In this document: positions 15,744 to 23,634 of the stretch, in pieces
Position numbering within the stretch: position 1 is the first letter of the stretch
Layout: each line of letters opens with the position of its first letter
Origin: Phycisphaerales bacterium
GTDB taxonomy: Bacteria > Planctomycetota > Phycisphaerae > Phycisphaerales > SM1A02
Direction: 5' to 3'
Assembly (NCBI GenBank): GCA_028823105.1
Contig: JAPKCC010000013.1
Coordinates: forward strand, 1 to 44,302
DNA length: 44,302 bases
Position numbers and translations under genes: made by a program
The notes under the pieces: generated by a model
Database searches by the model: none
Told to the model about the DNA's origin: nothing
What the model saw: only the letters and a program-made list of their open reading frames with translations

Positions 15744-17770
15744 CAGTCGAGAGGCCGCCCGTCCCATTTCACGAATGCCTCGACCGCTTCGTATTCGGCG
15801 AAGCCGAGTTGATCGAGACGTTTCGCCGTGCCGCGGTTTCGCTGCTCCGCTCGTTGCCAGAACTCCCGCTCGTCGGGCCCCGGAAAGAGGGCCTTGTCTT
15901 TCTGTGACTGGTGCTTGAAGATCGCGGTGATCTTCCGCTTGAGCTCGCCGGGAGAGACGGGCACCGCCATGTCGAATTGCTCGATTGCCCATTCCTGCCA
16001 GGCGCCGCGATAAAGCCAGAGCACGCAATCGGCCGCCCAGGAATCTTCGGCGACCTCCGCCATCCCCTTGAACACCGCCGCGAGGCAGGTTCGATGGGTT
16101 CCGTGCGGATCGGAGAGGTCCCCCGCTGCGTAGACCTGATGCGGCTGCACGTCGCGAAGCAGGTCGGTGATGATCGTCACGTCCGCGTCACTCAACGGCT
16201 TCTTGGTGACTCGGCCCGTCTCGTAGAACGGTAGATCGAGAAAATGGAGATTGTCGTCGGGCACGCCACAACTCCGGCCTGCATCCGTCGCTTCGATCCG
16301 GCGGATCAGTCCCTTAATCTGCTGGACTTCGGGAATGTCCACTTCGCCGGGGCTCTTCTTTCGGAGCACGTCCGCGACCCGACGCTCCAGTGCCTCGGCT
16401 TCGGCGGCGCCGAATCCGAAGGTCCTGTTGAAGTGCGATACGAAATCAGCGAAGCGAAGCGCTTCGCTGTCGAACACCGCGATGTTTCCAGAGGTCTGGT
16501 ACGCCACGTGCACTTCATGGCCTTGGTCCACGAGCCTGATGAGCGTCCCTCCCATCGAGATCACGTCGTCATCCGGATGCGGGCTGAAGATGAGGATCCG
16601 CTTCGGAAAGACCTCGTTGGTCGGACGATCGATGTCGCCGGACCGCTTCCGTCCAGCGGGTTTCCCGCCGGGCCACCCCGTGATCGAACGCTGAACCGAT
16701 CGGAAGACCTCAAGATTCAGCTCGTACACACTCCCTCGCTCGGCAAGAAGTTCCTGCAGCCCGTTCTCGTTGTAATCCTCAGCCTCGAGTTTGAGAATGG
16801 CCTTGGAGACTTGATCTGCCAGCCAGACCACAGCCTTCTTGACCAGTCGCTCGGACCAGACGACCTGCCCCACCGACCACGGCGTTGCAAGTCGGGAGAG
16901 CCCCGCGGCCGCACCCTCGTCTAGATAGGCGGTCGCGTCCGGGTGTCGCTGAAGGAACGAGGCGGCGATGGTATCGGTGACCTCCCCCTCGATGGCGAAC
17001 GCCGCCACTCTCGCCTTTCCTTCGCCGAAGGCCATCAGCACCACTCTTCGAGCATCGAGAATCGAGCCGACACCCATCGTCATCGCCCGCGTCGGGACGT
17101 TCTCCTCCCCGAAGAAGTCGCTTGCCGCATCCTTCAGGGTGACCCGATCCAGATGAATCAAACGCGTTCGACTGTCCACGCTCGAACCCGGTTCGTTGAA
17201 TCCAACATGGCCGGTCCGGCCGAGACCGAGAAGTTGCAGATCGATGCCACCGGCGTCGACGATCGCCTGCTCGTACGCGGTGCAATACGGCCGAATCTCC
17301 TCGAAGGCGATGGTGCCGTCGGGGACGTGGGTATTGGCAGGATCGATATCAATGTGATCGAACAGATGCTCGTTCATGAATCGACGGTAGCTCTGAAGCG
17401 CCTCTGGCTTCATCGGCCAGTATTCATCGAGATTAAAAGTCACCACGTTGGCGAAGGAAAGCTCCTCCTCCCGGTGCATTCGGATCAGTTCGCCGTAGAC
17501 CTGAGTCGGCGTCGAACCTGTCGCGAGCCCGAGGACACAGCGAGCCCCGACCGCCTCCCGCGCACGAATGAGCGCCGCGATTTCTTGAGCGATTGCGATG
17601 CTGACGTCCGCGGCTCGCTCGAAGACGATGGTCTCGATCCGCTCGACATCGAAATGGACCGGCGGGTCGCAGGCCTGGCCGTTGGCTATATACCGGCCGC
17701 CGCCACCCGTTTCATCGCTTGATGAACTCCGTCCAAGGTCTGCTGGCGAATTCGGCTCGATGGCGTTCAT
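15743..17770 (-). CDS. NagB-like domain fused to PIG-L/LmbE deacetylase domain
   Basis: A 675-residue two-domain cytosolic protein. Domain 1 (about 40-330) is glucosamine-6-phosphate deaminase-like: GLATGSTPTQVY near 81, FNLDEYW with the catalytic-type aspartate at 112-118, and GLGRTGHVGFNEPGS at 182-196. Domain 2 (about 390-675) is PIG-L/LmbE-like: the zinc-binding SPHPDDD near 396-402 and a later SDPHGTHRT motif. Together the domains could deacetylate an N-acetyl-sugar derivative and isomerise/deaminate the amino sugar; such fusions occur in Bacteroidetes and planctomycetes. A GAGAGG ribosome binding site precedes the ATG. It is the first gene of the minus-strand run, joined to the ATPase gene by a one-base overlap. 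Whether it takes part in the pigment pathway or is a house-keeping amino-sugar gene is unclear. Confidence 0.88.
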   Translation of the reverse strand: MNAIEPNSPADLGRSSSSDETGGGGRYIANGQACDPPVHFDVERIETIVFERAADVSIAIAQEIAALIRAREAVGARCVLGLATGSTPTQVYGELIRMHREEELSFANVVTFNLDEYWPMKPEALQSYRRFMNEHLFDHIDIDPANTHVPDGTIAFEEIRPYCTAYEQAIVDAGGIDLQLLGLGRTGHVGFNEPGSSVDSRTRLIHLDRVTLKDAASDFFGEENVPTRAMTMGVGSILDARRVVLMAFGEGKARVAAFAIEGEVTDTIAASFLQRHPDATAYLDEGAAAGLSRLATPWSVGQVVWSERLVKKAVVWLADQVSKAILKLEAEDYNENGLQELLAERGSVYELNLEVFRSVQRSITGWPGGKPAGRKRSGDIDRPTNEVFPKRILIFSPHPDDDVISMGGTLIRLVDQGHEVHVAYQTSGNIAVFDSEALRFADFVSHFNRTFGFGAAEAEALERRVADVLRKKSPGEVDIPEVQQIKGLIRRIEATDAGRSCGVPDDNLHFLDLPFYETGRVTKKPLSDADVTIITDLLRDVQPHQVYAAGDLSDPHGTHRTCLAAVFKGMAEVAEDSWAADCVLWLYRGAWQEWAIEQFDMAVPVSPGELKRKITAIFKHQSQKDKALFPGPDEREFWQRAEQRNRGTAKRLDQLGFAEYEAVEAFVKWDGRPLD

Positions 17771-17972
17771 GGTGGCCCTCTCGATCGCTCGATGGAATCG
17801 AGGAATCAGCGTTGATGGAGTATCGACCCCCTGAGACTAGCGGAAGCGGGTGACATCGTTCAAGAAGACCTCTCACGGTGTGGACAAATCGGGGTCGAAA
17901 CACCCGAAGCCCGATCGACACGATCATTGCCGGCTGCAAAGCCGATCCTGTCGATCCGTTATCCTTCCAAGC
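17771..17972. other. Divergent intergenic region (operon promoter region)
   Basis: The 202 bases separate the minus-strand operon from the plus-strand TPR-sulfotransferase, so promoters for both must lie here or inside flanking genes. I see no convincing sigma-70 box pair. A small hairpin (CGGCT, GCAA loop, AGCCG) is present around 17932-17945. Confidence 0.4.
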
Positions 17973-19475
17973 ATGGCTAGGAACTCCTCGCAGATCGCCG
18001 CCCAACTGAAACAGGCCGCCGCCCTTTTCGAGGGTGGCCGGTCGCGTCAGGCGAGAGAACTCGCGTCGGAAGTCCTCAAGAAAGAGCCTCGCAACGTCCA
18101 AGCCCTCCGAATCTTCGCCCTTTCCGCCGTGAAATCGCTGCAATGGCCCGAAGGGATGAAGGCGGCGGAGAAGGCGTACAAGATCTCCCCGAACGACCCG
18201 AACGTTCTGGCCACCTGTTCGACCGTACTGATCGCCGGTGGCCGTTTCGATGAGGCTTTGGCGAGGGCGAAAACGGCCCTGCGAGTCGCCCCCAACGACG
18301 CTCGCGCGTACGGAAACTACTCCGAATGCCTCATCTGGACCGGGCAATACCAGGCGTGCATCGACCTGCTCCAGAAACGGGCTGACGCTGGACGACTCAC
18401 ACCAGGGACGGCCGCGACCTTCGTCGCCGCCTGCTTCGAACTCGGCCGATACGACGAGGCGATCAAGGCCGCCCAGGGGTTCCTCGACGCCCATGGCGAC
18501 ACGCAGCCGCCGGTCGTGACTCGACCCCTGTATTCGCTCCTTGGTCGATCGCTGGAGAAGGCCGGCCTTCCGGCGGAAGCGGTGATCGTCTTCGAGAAGA
18601 TGAATGGACTCGTCGAAGGCCGGTACGACCCTGTTGAGGCTGATCGATTGACCGATCGTCTCATCAGTGCGTTCCCTGCGGAACTCTACAAGGGCAGAGG
18701 TACTTCACCCAACGCCGAGAGCCGTCTGCCGGTGTTCATCATCGGACTTGCTCGCAGTGGCACGTCGCTTACCGAGCGCGTGGTCGGTGCCCATCCGGAT
18801 GCCCACGGTGTCGGCGAGACGACCTTGCTCGATGAAGTCCTCACGACGCACCTCGGCGAGGTCGGCGCCAATCAGGCCTTCATGGCGGCGGAGGCCGACG
18901 ACGTGATGCTTGAGCGCATTCGGACCGACTACCTCCGTGGCCTTCAGCTGCAAGGAGGTCGCAGCAAGCAACGGATCGCCAACAAGAGCCTCATGCTGCC
19001 CCGGCAGGCGGGCATCATCGGGCTGCTCTTTCCCAACGCGACCATCCTCTTCACCGAACGCGATCTCCACGACACCGCAATCTCGATCTGGGCCAATATC
19101 TTCGATCCAATTCGCATGGCCTGGACGACCCGGTTGGATTGGATCGGCACCATCGCGGCCATGCACCAGCGGATGATGAAGCACTGGATGAAGTCACTCC
19201 CGAACCCCATGCTGACCGTCAACTACCGCGACCTCGCGAAGAATCCGGCGGAGACCGTGCCGGGAATCATCGAGGCATGTGGTCTGCCGTGGGACGACGC
19301 CTGCCTTTCGCCCGAGAAAGCCGCTACCGAGAAGAAGAGTGGCCGCTTCGCCCCCACGCTCTCCGAGCAACAGCTCCGCCGACCCATCAACACGTCCGCC
19401 ATCGGGCGTGCCGAAGCCTTCACGGAAAAGATCGTGGAGTTCCAGAAGGGCTTCGACTCGATCCGGAAGGATTGA
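17973..19475 (+). CDS. TPR-repeat sulfotransferase-family protein
   Basis: A 500-residue protein. Residues 1-235 are helical tetratricopeptide-like repeats (for example the A-x-K-A-x-x-I-x-P-N-D pattern near 64-75 and 98-110). Residues 253-500 form a sulfotransferase domain: the PAPS 5'-phosphosulfate loop GLARSGTSL at 258-266, a VGETTLLDE segment, and later the FTERDLHDTAIS strand equivalent to the 3'-phosphate site. This architecture is common in planctomycetes and proteobacteria and is related to protein-tyrosine sulfotransferases. Acceptor unknown. The ATG at 17973 is chosen because the upstream extension has no homology-like character. It is divergent from the biosynthetic operon and converges on the DUF1801 gene. 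Confidence 0.88.
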   Translation: MARNSSQIAAQLKQAAALFEGGRSRQARELASEVLKKEPRNVQALRIFALSAVKSLQWPEGMKAAEKAYKISPNDPNVLATCSTVLIAGGRFDEALARAKTALRVAPNDARAYGNYSECLIWTGQYQACIDLLQKRADAGRLTPGTAATFVAACFELGRYDEAIKAAQGFLDAHGDTQPPVVTRPLYSLLGRSLEKAGLPAEAVIVFEKMNGLVEGRYDPVEADRLTDRLISAFPAELYKGRGTSPNAESRLPVFIIGLARSGTSLTERVVGAHPDAHGVGETTLLDEVLTTHLGEVGANQAFMAAEADDVMLERIRTDYLRGLQLQGGRSKQRIANKSLMLPRQAGIIGLLFPNATILFTERDLHDTAISIWANIFDPIRMAWTTRLDWIGTIAAMHQRMMKHWMKSLPNPMLTVNYRDLAKNPAETVPGIIEACGLPWDDACLSPEKAATEKKSGRFAPTLSEQQLRRPINTSAIGRAEAFTEKIVEFQKGFDSIRKD

Positions 19476-19480
19476 TCGCG

Positions 19481-19520
19481 AAGAGGCGAGAAGAAGCGAG
19501 AAGAAGCGAGAAGAAGCGAG
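19481..19520. repeat. 10-bp tandem repeat (aagaagcgag)
   Basis: Three perfect copies and one variant (aagaggcgag) begin five bases after the sulfotransferase stop codon, in the 220-base convergent intergenic region. The rest of that region (to 19695) shows a weak inverted repeat, attgcttc/gaagcaat, with a 21-base loop that could act in termination. No gene is seen there. Confidence 0.8.
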
Positions 19521-19695
19521 GCGATTCGCCATTGCTTCACCCCCGTTCCAAACAACATCGAAGCAATCGCCAGTTCCGTCGGCGGCCGCCGATGCGCCTG
19601 ATCAGTCGCCGATGCTCGACGCCGAGCAGCACCATTGGATCGACGTCGAGCGGAAGGAGTTCTTCCGGGCCAATGAAATGCGGGCCCGTGCCGGC

Positions 19696-20250
19696 TTACT
19701 TCTTCGTGGTCTTTCTGGCCGTCGCCTTCTTCTTCGTCACCGTCTTCTTCTTGGTCACGGTCTTCTTGCCGATCTTCTTCGTGACCGCCTTCTTCTTCGG
19801 GGCGGGTACTCGTGCTTGGTACACCGCCAGGAACTTCTTCACGGAGACCTTCTTGATCAACTTGCCGACCAACGGAAGCGGAATGCCCTCAAGCGATTTC
19901 ACCCGCACGCAACTCTTCCCGGCGTCCCATCGCTTCCCGGTCTTCCGCCACTCCGTCTCGAACCAGGCCTGCAAGTCCGGATCCATGTAGACGCAGAGAA
20001 AATACAGTCCGATGTGATTCTTCTGACTCGCGACGCTTGCGAAGGGCAGCGGTTGCTTCGGATCGCAGTGATACCCGTCGGGAAATACCGAGTGAGGCAC
20101 GAACCACGCCGGCATGCCGTACTGCATCCCTTCCTCGTAGCCCTTCGGGAGATTGCGGTTGATCACCTCGCGGATCGCATCAATGGCCTCCCGGCGATCA
20201 TCGGAGAGACCGGACAGGTACTTTTGAATGTCCCGGTGGGTTTTCGCCAT
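19696..20250 (-). CDS. DUF1801 protein with lysine-rich C-terminal tail
   Basis: A 184-residue protein. Residues 1-145 match the DUF1801 (YdhG-like) fold: the helical start DIQKYLSGL, the core YGMPAWFV and the later HIGLYFLCVY segment. The last 35 residues are an extreme Lys/Thr/Ala/Val tail of repeated KK and TKKK units, like the C-terminal tails of histone H1 and bacterial H1-like proteins. DUF1801 proteins have no established biochemical role. The tail would bind DNA, RNA or another polyanion non-specifically, so nucleoid association is possible. It is convergent with the sulfotransferase gene and divergent from the DUF1080 gene. Confidence 0.87.
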   Translation of the reverse strand: MAKTHRDIQKYLSGLSDDRREAIDAIREVINRNLPKGYEEGMQYGMPAWFVPHSVFPDGYHCDPKQPLPFASVASQKNHIGLYFLCVYMDPDLQAWFETEWRKTGKRWDAGKSCVRVKSLEGIPLPLVGKLIKKVSVKKFLAVYQARVPAPKKKAVTKKIGKKTVTKKKTVTKKKATARKTTKK

Positions 20251-20409
20251 GTACCTCTATATACCGAATCTCCTCCAGATTCGAGAGCCACTCGGCACGC
20301 AGGACCATCCAGACCATCTCGCGACGTCGAAATCCCTCCGACGCGTGGCGGTCATCGGGTTGATACCCGCCGTCCCATCGCGTTCACCGCTCGCGATACC
20401 ATCTGGTCC

Positions 20410-21204
20410 ATGACCATCATCACCCTCGTCATCACGCTCTTCCTCGGTACCGTCGCCGCAGATCCCCCAGCCGTGGCGGAGCAACCGAAACTCCGCGTCG
20501 GGGACCGAATGGTCGAGACCGGCCCCATCCTCCCACTCTTCGATGGCGACTCACTCCGTGCGTGGAAAGGAGATCCGAAGTTCTGGTCGGTGGAAGACGG
20601 CGCGATCGTCGGCCGGTCCACCGCCGACAATCCCTGCACCACCACGACGTATCTTCATCACGCCGGGACCTTCGCGGATTTCGAACTCGAGTTCGAGATC
20701 AAGCTCGAGGGCGCCGGATCAAATAGCGGCATGCAGTACCGGTCCACCCCCGCCGGACCCAACGTCACCGACGGCCACGATCTCTCCGGATACCAGGCCG
20801 ACTTCGACATCAACCATCGGTACAGCGGCATCCTCTATGAGACCCGCGGCCGGGGTATCGCGGTCAACCGAGGCGAGTCGATCCGGTTCAAGCCCGATGG
20901 CACCCGCGTCGAGATCGCGCCGCGGCGTCCAGACCCGGAACTTCGGAAGAAACTGCAGGCCGTGGACGCAGACCAGAAGTCGAAGGGCTGGCACCAATAC
21001 CGGATCGTCGCGTTCGGCCCTCGGCTCGAACACTGGATCGACGGCGAACGAATGGCATTGATCGAAGATCAATCGCCACAGGCGGCGTCGAAGGGAATCC
21101 TCGCGCTCCAGGTCCATCAGGGTGCGCCGATGACCGTCCGCGTACGGAACATCCGGATCCGCGAGTTGGCGATTCCCGAGGCCGGGGAAATCAGTACCGA
21201 CTGA
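20410..21204 (+). CDS. Secreted DUF1080 (3-keto-disaccharide hydrolase) protein
   Basis: A 264-residue protein with a signal peptide (MTIITLVITLFLGTVAADP) followed by one DUF1080 domain, a concanavalin-like beta sandwich. Typical features are LFDGDSLRAWKG, WSVEDGAIVG, FELEFEIKL, NSGMQYRS, GYQADFD and the closing ILALQVHQG. DUF1080 proteins are strongly expanded in planctomycetes and some hydrolyse 3-keto-glycosides. The exported location fits polysaccharide or glycoside breakdown. The start at 20410 is the only ATG that gives the signal peptide. It stands alone, 77 bases before the AIM24-like gene on the same strand. Confidence 0.92.
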   Translation: MTIITLVITLFLGTVAADPPAVAEQPKLRVGDRMVETGPILPLFDGDSLRAWKGDPKFWSVEDGAIVGRSTADNPCTTTTYLHHAGTFADFELEFEIKLEGAGSNSGMQYRSTPAGPNVTDGHDLSGYQADFDINHRYSGILYETRGRGIAVNRGESIRFKPDGTRVEIAPRRPDPELRKKLQAVDADQKSKGWHQYRIVAFGPRLEHWIDGERMALIEDQSPQAASKGILALQVHQGAPMTVRVRNIRIRELAIPEAGEISTD

Positions 21205-21281
21205 CGCAATGACCGTCTCTCGATTCCCAATAGGCTTGCAGGCACGTTGCACCGAATCATCTCACGACCACTGGAGATCCG

Positions 21282-21989
21282 ATGGCTGAATTCTCGATCC
21301 AAGGCTCGACCGACCCCTTCCTCGCCGCCGAACTCGCCCAAGGTGAGACGGTGGTCGCCGAGGGCGGCGCGATGGCGGCGATGGATCACACCATCGTGCT
21401 CACCGGCAAGGCGAAGGGCGGCGTGCTCAAGTCGCTCGCCCGCGCCGCCACCACCGGGGAGTCGTTCTTCATGCAGCACGCCACGGCACAAGACGGCCCT
21501 GGTCGAATCCTCTTCGCCCCGGGTCACCCCGGCGAGGTCCGGGTGGTCGAACTGAACGACGATTCCTGGTCGCTGACCGACGGCGCCTTCCTCTGCGCCG
21601 AGGATTCGCTCGAAATCGCCACCAAGCGGAACAAGAGCATGAGCGGCTCGTTCTTTGGCGGCACCGGCGGGTTCTTCATCATGAACGTCTCGGGTACGGG
21701 CAAACTCGTGGTCTCCGCGCTCGGGGCCATCCAAGAGATGGCGATTCCGAAGGACGGCGAACTCATCGTGGACAGCGGTCACGTGGTCGGGTGGCCAAGT
21801 ACCGCCGAAATGACCGCCTCGCTCTCCACCGGCCAGGGCGGCGGCATCCTCGGCAAGATGGTCGGATCGGTGAAGACCGGCGAAGGCGTGGTACTTCGAT
21901 TCAAGGGAACCGGCAAGATCCTGGTCGCGTCGCGTGCCCAGCCCGCGTTCATCGGTTGGATCTCAAGTCGCATCCCAAAGTCGAGCTGA
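21282..21989 (+). CDS. AIM24/TIGR00266-family protein
   Basis: A 235-residue protein of the AIM24 (TIGR00266) family, built of repeated beta-hairpins and glycine-rich turns: EGGAMAAMDHTI, GGVLKSLARA, GESFFMQHATA, GTGGFFIMNVSGTGK and the C-terminal KTGEGVVLRFKGTGKILVASR. No signal peptide, so probably cytosolic or peripherally membrane-associated. A GGAG ribosome binding site stands 6 bases before the ATG. Function of bacterial members is not established; mitochondrial AIM24 affects inner-membrane organisation. Confidence 0.9.
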   Translation: MAEFSIQGSTDPFLAAELAQGETVVAEGGAMAAMDHTIVLTGKAKGGVLKSLARAATTGESFFMQHATAQDGPGRILFAPGHPGEVRVVELNDDSWSLTDGAFLCAEDSLEIATKRNKSMSGSFFGGTGGFFIMNVSGTGKLVVSALGAIQEMAIPKDGELIVDSGHVVGWPSTAEMTASLSTGQGGGILGKMVGSVKTGEGVVLRFKGTGKILVASRAQPAFIGWISSRIPKSS

Positions 21990-22129
21990 TTCGCCGAGGA
22001 TCCGATTTCGGAGGTGAACGACGATCTACGTAGCACCGCCGACCATGCGTACCCGGCACCAAGAACTGACGTCGCGTCCGACAGGCGAATCGATCCCCTC
22101 AGGCTTCCCGCCCACCGGGGATCTTTCAT

Positions 22130-23548
22130 TCACTCGATCACCAGATCAGTTCGTGATGCGTCGACGTCGAAGGCGAGCGATCGGAACCACGGGAAGAGGT
22201 CTTCGCCGACCGCGATGCTCCACACCGCGACCGCGTCGTCCATCGAGTAGCCGTCCCGGCCAGGCTCAAGCACCCGCCGCTTGGTCTGAAAGTATTTCGC
22301 CATCGCGCCGGGGCCGTGCTGGCGTTCGAGTTCTTCAAAGACGAAGTACGACTTTCCCCAGATGACATCGCGATGGGCATTCTCCGCCAGCGGGTTCGCT
22401 TCGGTGAGTTCCGGGTCGCGACGTTTCGCCTTGGCGATCTGCCGGGCGATCGTCTCGTCGGCCTTCTCGAATCCCAGTCGTCGGCCGGTCTCGATGCCGA
22501 GCCAGGTCGCGATCGGTTCGTTCCACAACGGTTCGGCATGCGGCAGTACCCAGGAGTGCCCCGCTTCGTGGGCGATGAGTTCGATCATTGGATACCGCTG
22601 CTCCGGGTAATTCCCCCACCACGCCCCAATCGCGATCAGCACGCCACTTGAGAAGCCGCCGCCACCAGTCGGAAGAATGAGCATCGTCTTGATCATTCCC
22701 GGTGACGGTTCAACACCCGTGATGTCCACCAGATGTGGACGGACTTCTTCGTAGACCTCGTAGACGGCATCCGCGAACGGCGCAGTCCCCTCCTGGAACT
22801 GCAGGGTGAGCGGCCCGATCTTCTTCGTCAATTCCGCACGGATGGGTCGCAATCGCTTCGAAGGATCAATTGGTTTCGTTTCGGCGCGGGAGACCAGCAT
22901 CGGGGTAACCCAGGCGGCGTTGATCGGATCGCTCGCGTCGGGCTTGCGTCCGAACAAGCCGCGACTGCCGAGGACGACCTGCCCTTTTCCCAACGTTCGA
23001 GACGCGAGCACCGGACGATCTTCATGGTCCGTCGCAAGAATCGTCCACTGAGCGCCGACGTCGAGCACGTTGCCACCGTAATAGGTGATATCGACGCCCA
23101 TCAGTTCCCCGGCGCCCGCGATCGGCTTCTTCGCCCGCGTGGTGCTAAACGCACCGCCGAGCTCACCCGCCAAGACTTGCCCCGGGGGCATCGGATCGCG
23201 ACCGTCCCCCATCAGTAACACCGTGCCACCCGCCTCCACGAACTGCTTCACATGGGCGATCGATGCTGAGCTGTACGGGATCCGAGGATTTCCCGCGGTC
23301 AGCATCAGCAGGTTGACGTTGTCGAGGTCGAGCTTCGAGAGCGTGCCCCAGTTCTGAGTGCTCGCCGCCACGCCCTTGAGGTACTGCCGGTGGAACCGAC
23401 CGTCCATATAGAAGGTGAACTCCTGGCTGACGTCGGCCACGGCGTGCACCGTGGGCGGCGCTGCATCGGCGGCCCGGCGGTTCATGCCGAGCATGAGGAT
23501 CAACAGCAGGGCGAACGAGATCGACGCAACGTGACGATGGTGCAACAT
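22130..23548 (-). CDS. Secreted zinc metallopeptidase-like protein
   Basis: A 472-residue exported protein. The signal peptide lies at residues 8-30 when the ATG at 23548 is used. Residues 40-220 resemble a glutamine-amidotransferase-like (ThuA-type) Rossmann domain: LLMLTAGNPR, KQFVEAGGTVLLMGDG. Residues 250-472 contain the zinc-binding HEXXH (H327EAGH331) and a downstream NEPIATW motif (E344) like the NEG-FA-W glutamate of M1 gluzincins, although the spacing of 13 is shorter than usual. Predicted periplasmic or secreted peptidase, substrate unknown. It is divergent from a second HEXXH gene 86 bases away. Confidence 0.75.
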   Translation of the reverse strand: MLHHRHVASISFALLLILMLGMNRRAADAAPPTVHAVADVSQEFTFYMDGRFHRQYLKGVAASTQNWGTLSKLDLDNVNLLMLTAGNPRIPYSSASIAHVKQFVEAGGTVLLMGDGRDPMPPGQVLAGELGGAFSTTRAKKPIAGAGELMGVDITYYGGNVLDVGAQWTILATDHEDRPVLASRTLGKGQVVLGSRGLFGRKPDASDPINAAWVTPMLVSRAETKPIDPSKRLRPIRAELTKKIGPLTLQFQEGTAPFADAVYEVYEEVRPHLVDITGVEPSPGMIKTMLILPTGGGGFSSGVLIAIGAWWGNYPEQRYPMIELIAHEAGHSWVLPHAEPLWNEPIATWLGIETGRRLGFEKADETIARQIAKAKRRDPELTEANPLAENAHRDVIWGKSYFVFEELERQHGPGAMAKYFQTKRRVLEPGRDGYSMDDAVAVWSIAVGEDLFPWFRSLAFDVDASRTDLVIE

Positions 23549-23634
23549 GTGGTCTAGCCTACCGCCCCGCCTCCCCGATCCCGCCCTCGATTCAAAAACT
23601 CGCCACCACCGCGATTCCATGGCAGGATACGGCC

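Noticed and set aside
15744-16028. Longer N-terminus for the ABC ATPase
   Set aside because: The extra 95 codons overlap the PIG-L domain in another frame and are low-complexity; the TGATG junction gives a natural start.
19279-20409. N-terminal extension of the DUF1080 frame by 377 codons
   Set aside because: It runs through the sulfotransferase gene and antisense to the DUF1801 gene; the signal peptide at 20410 marks the real start.
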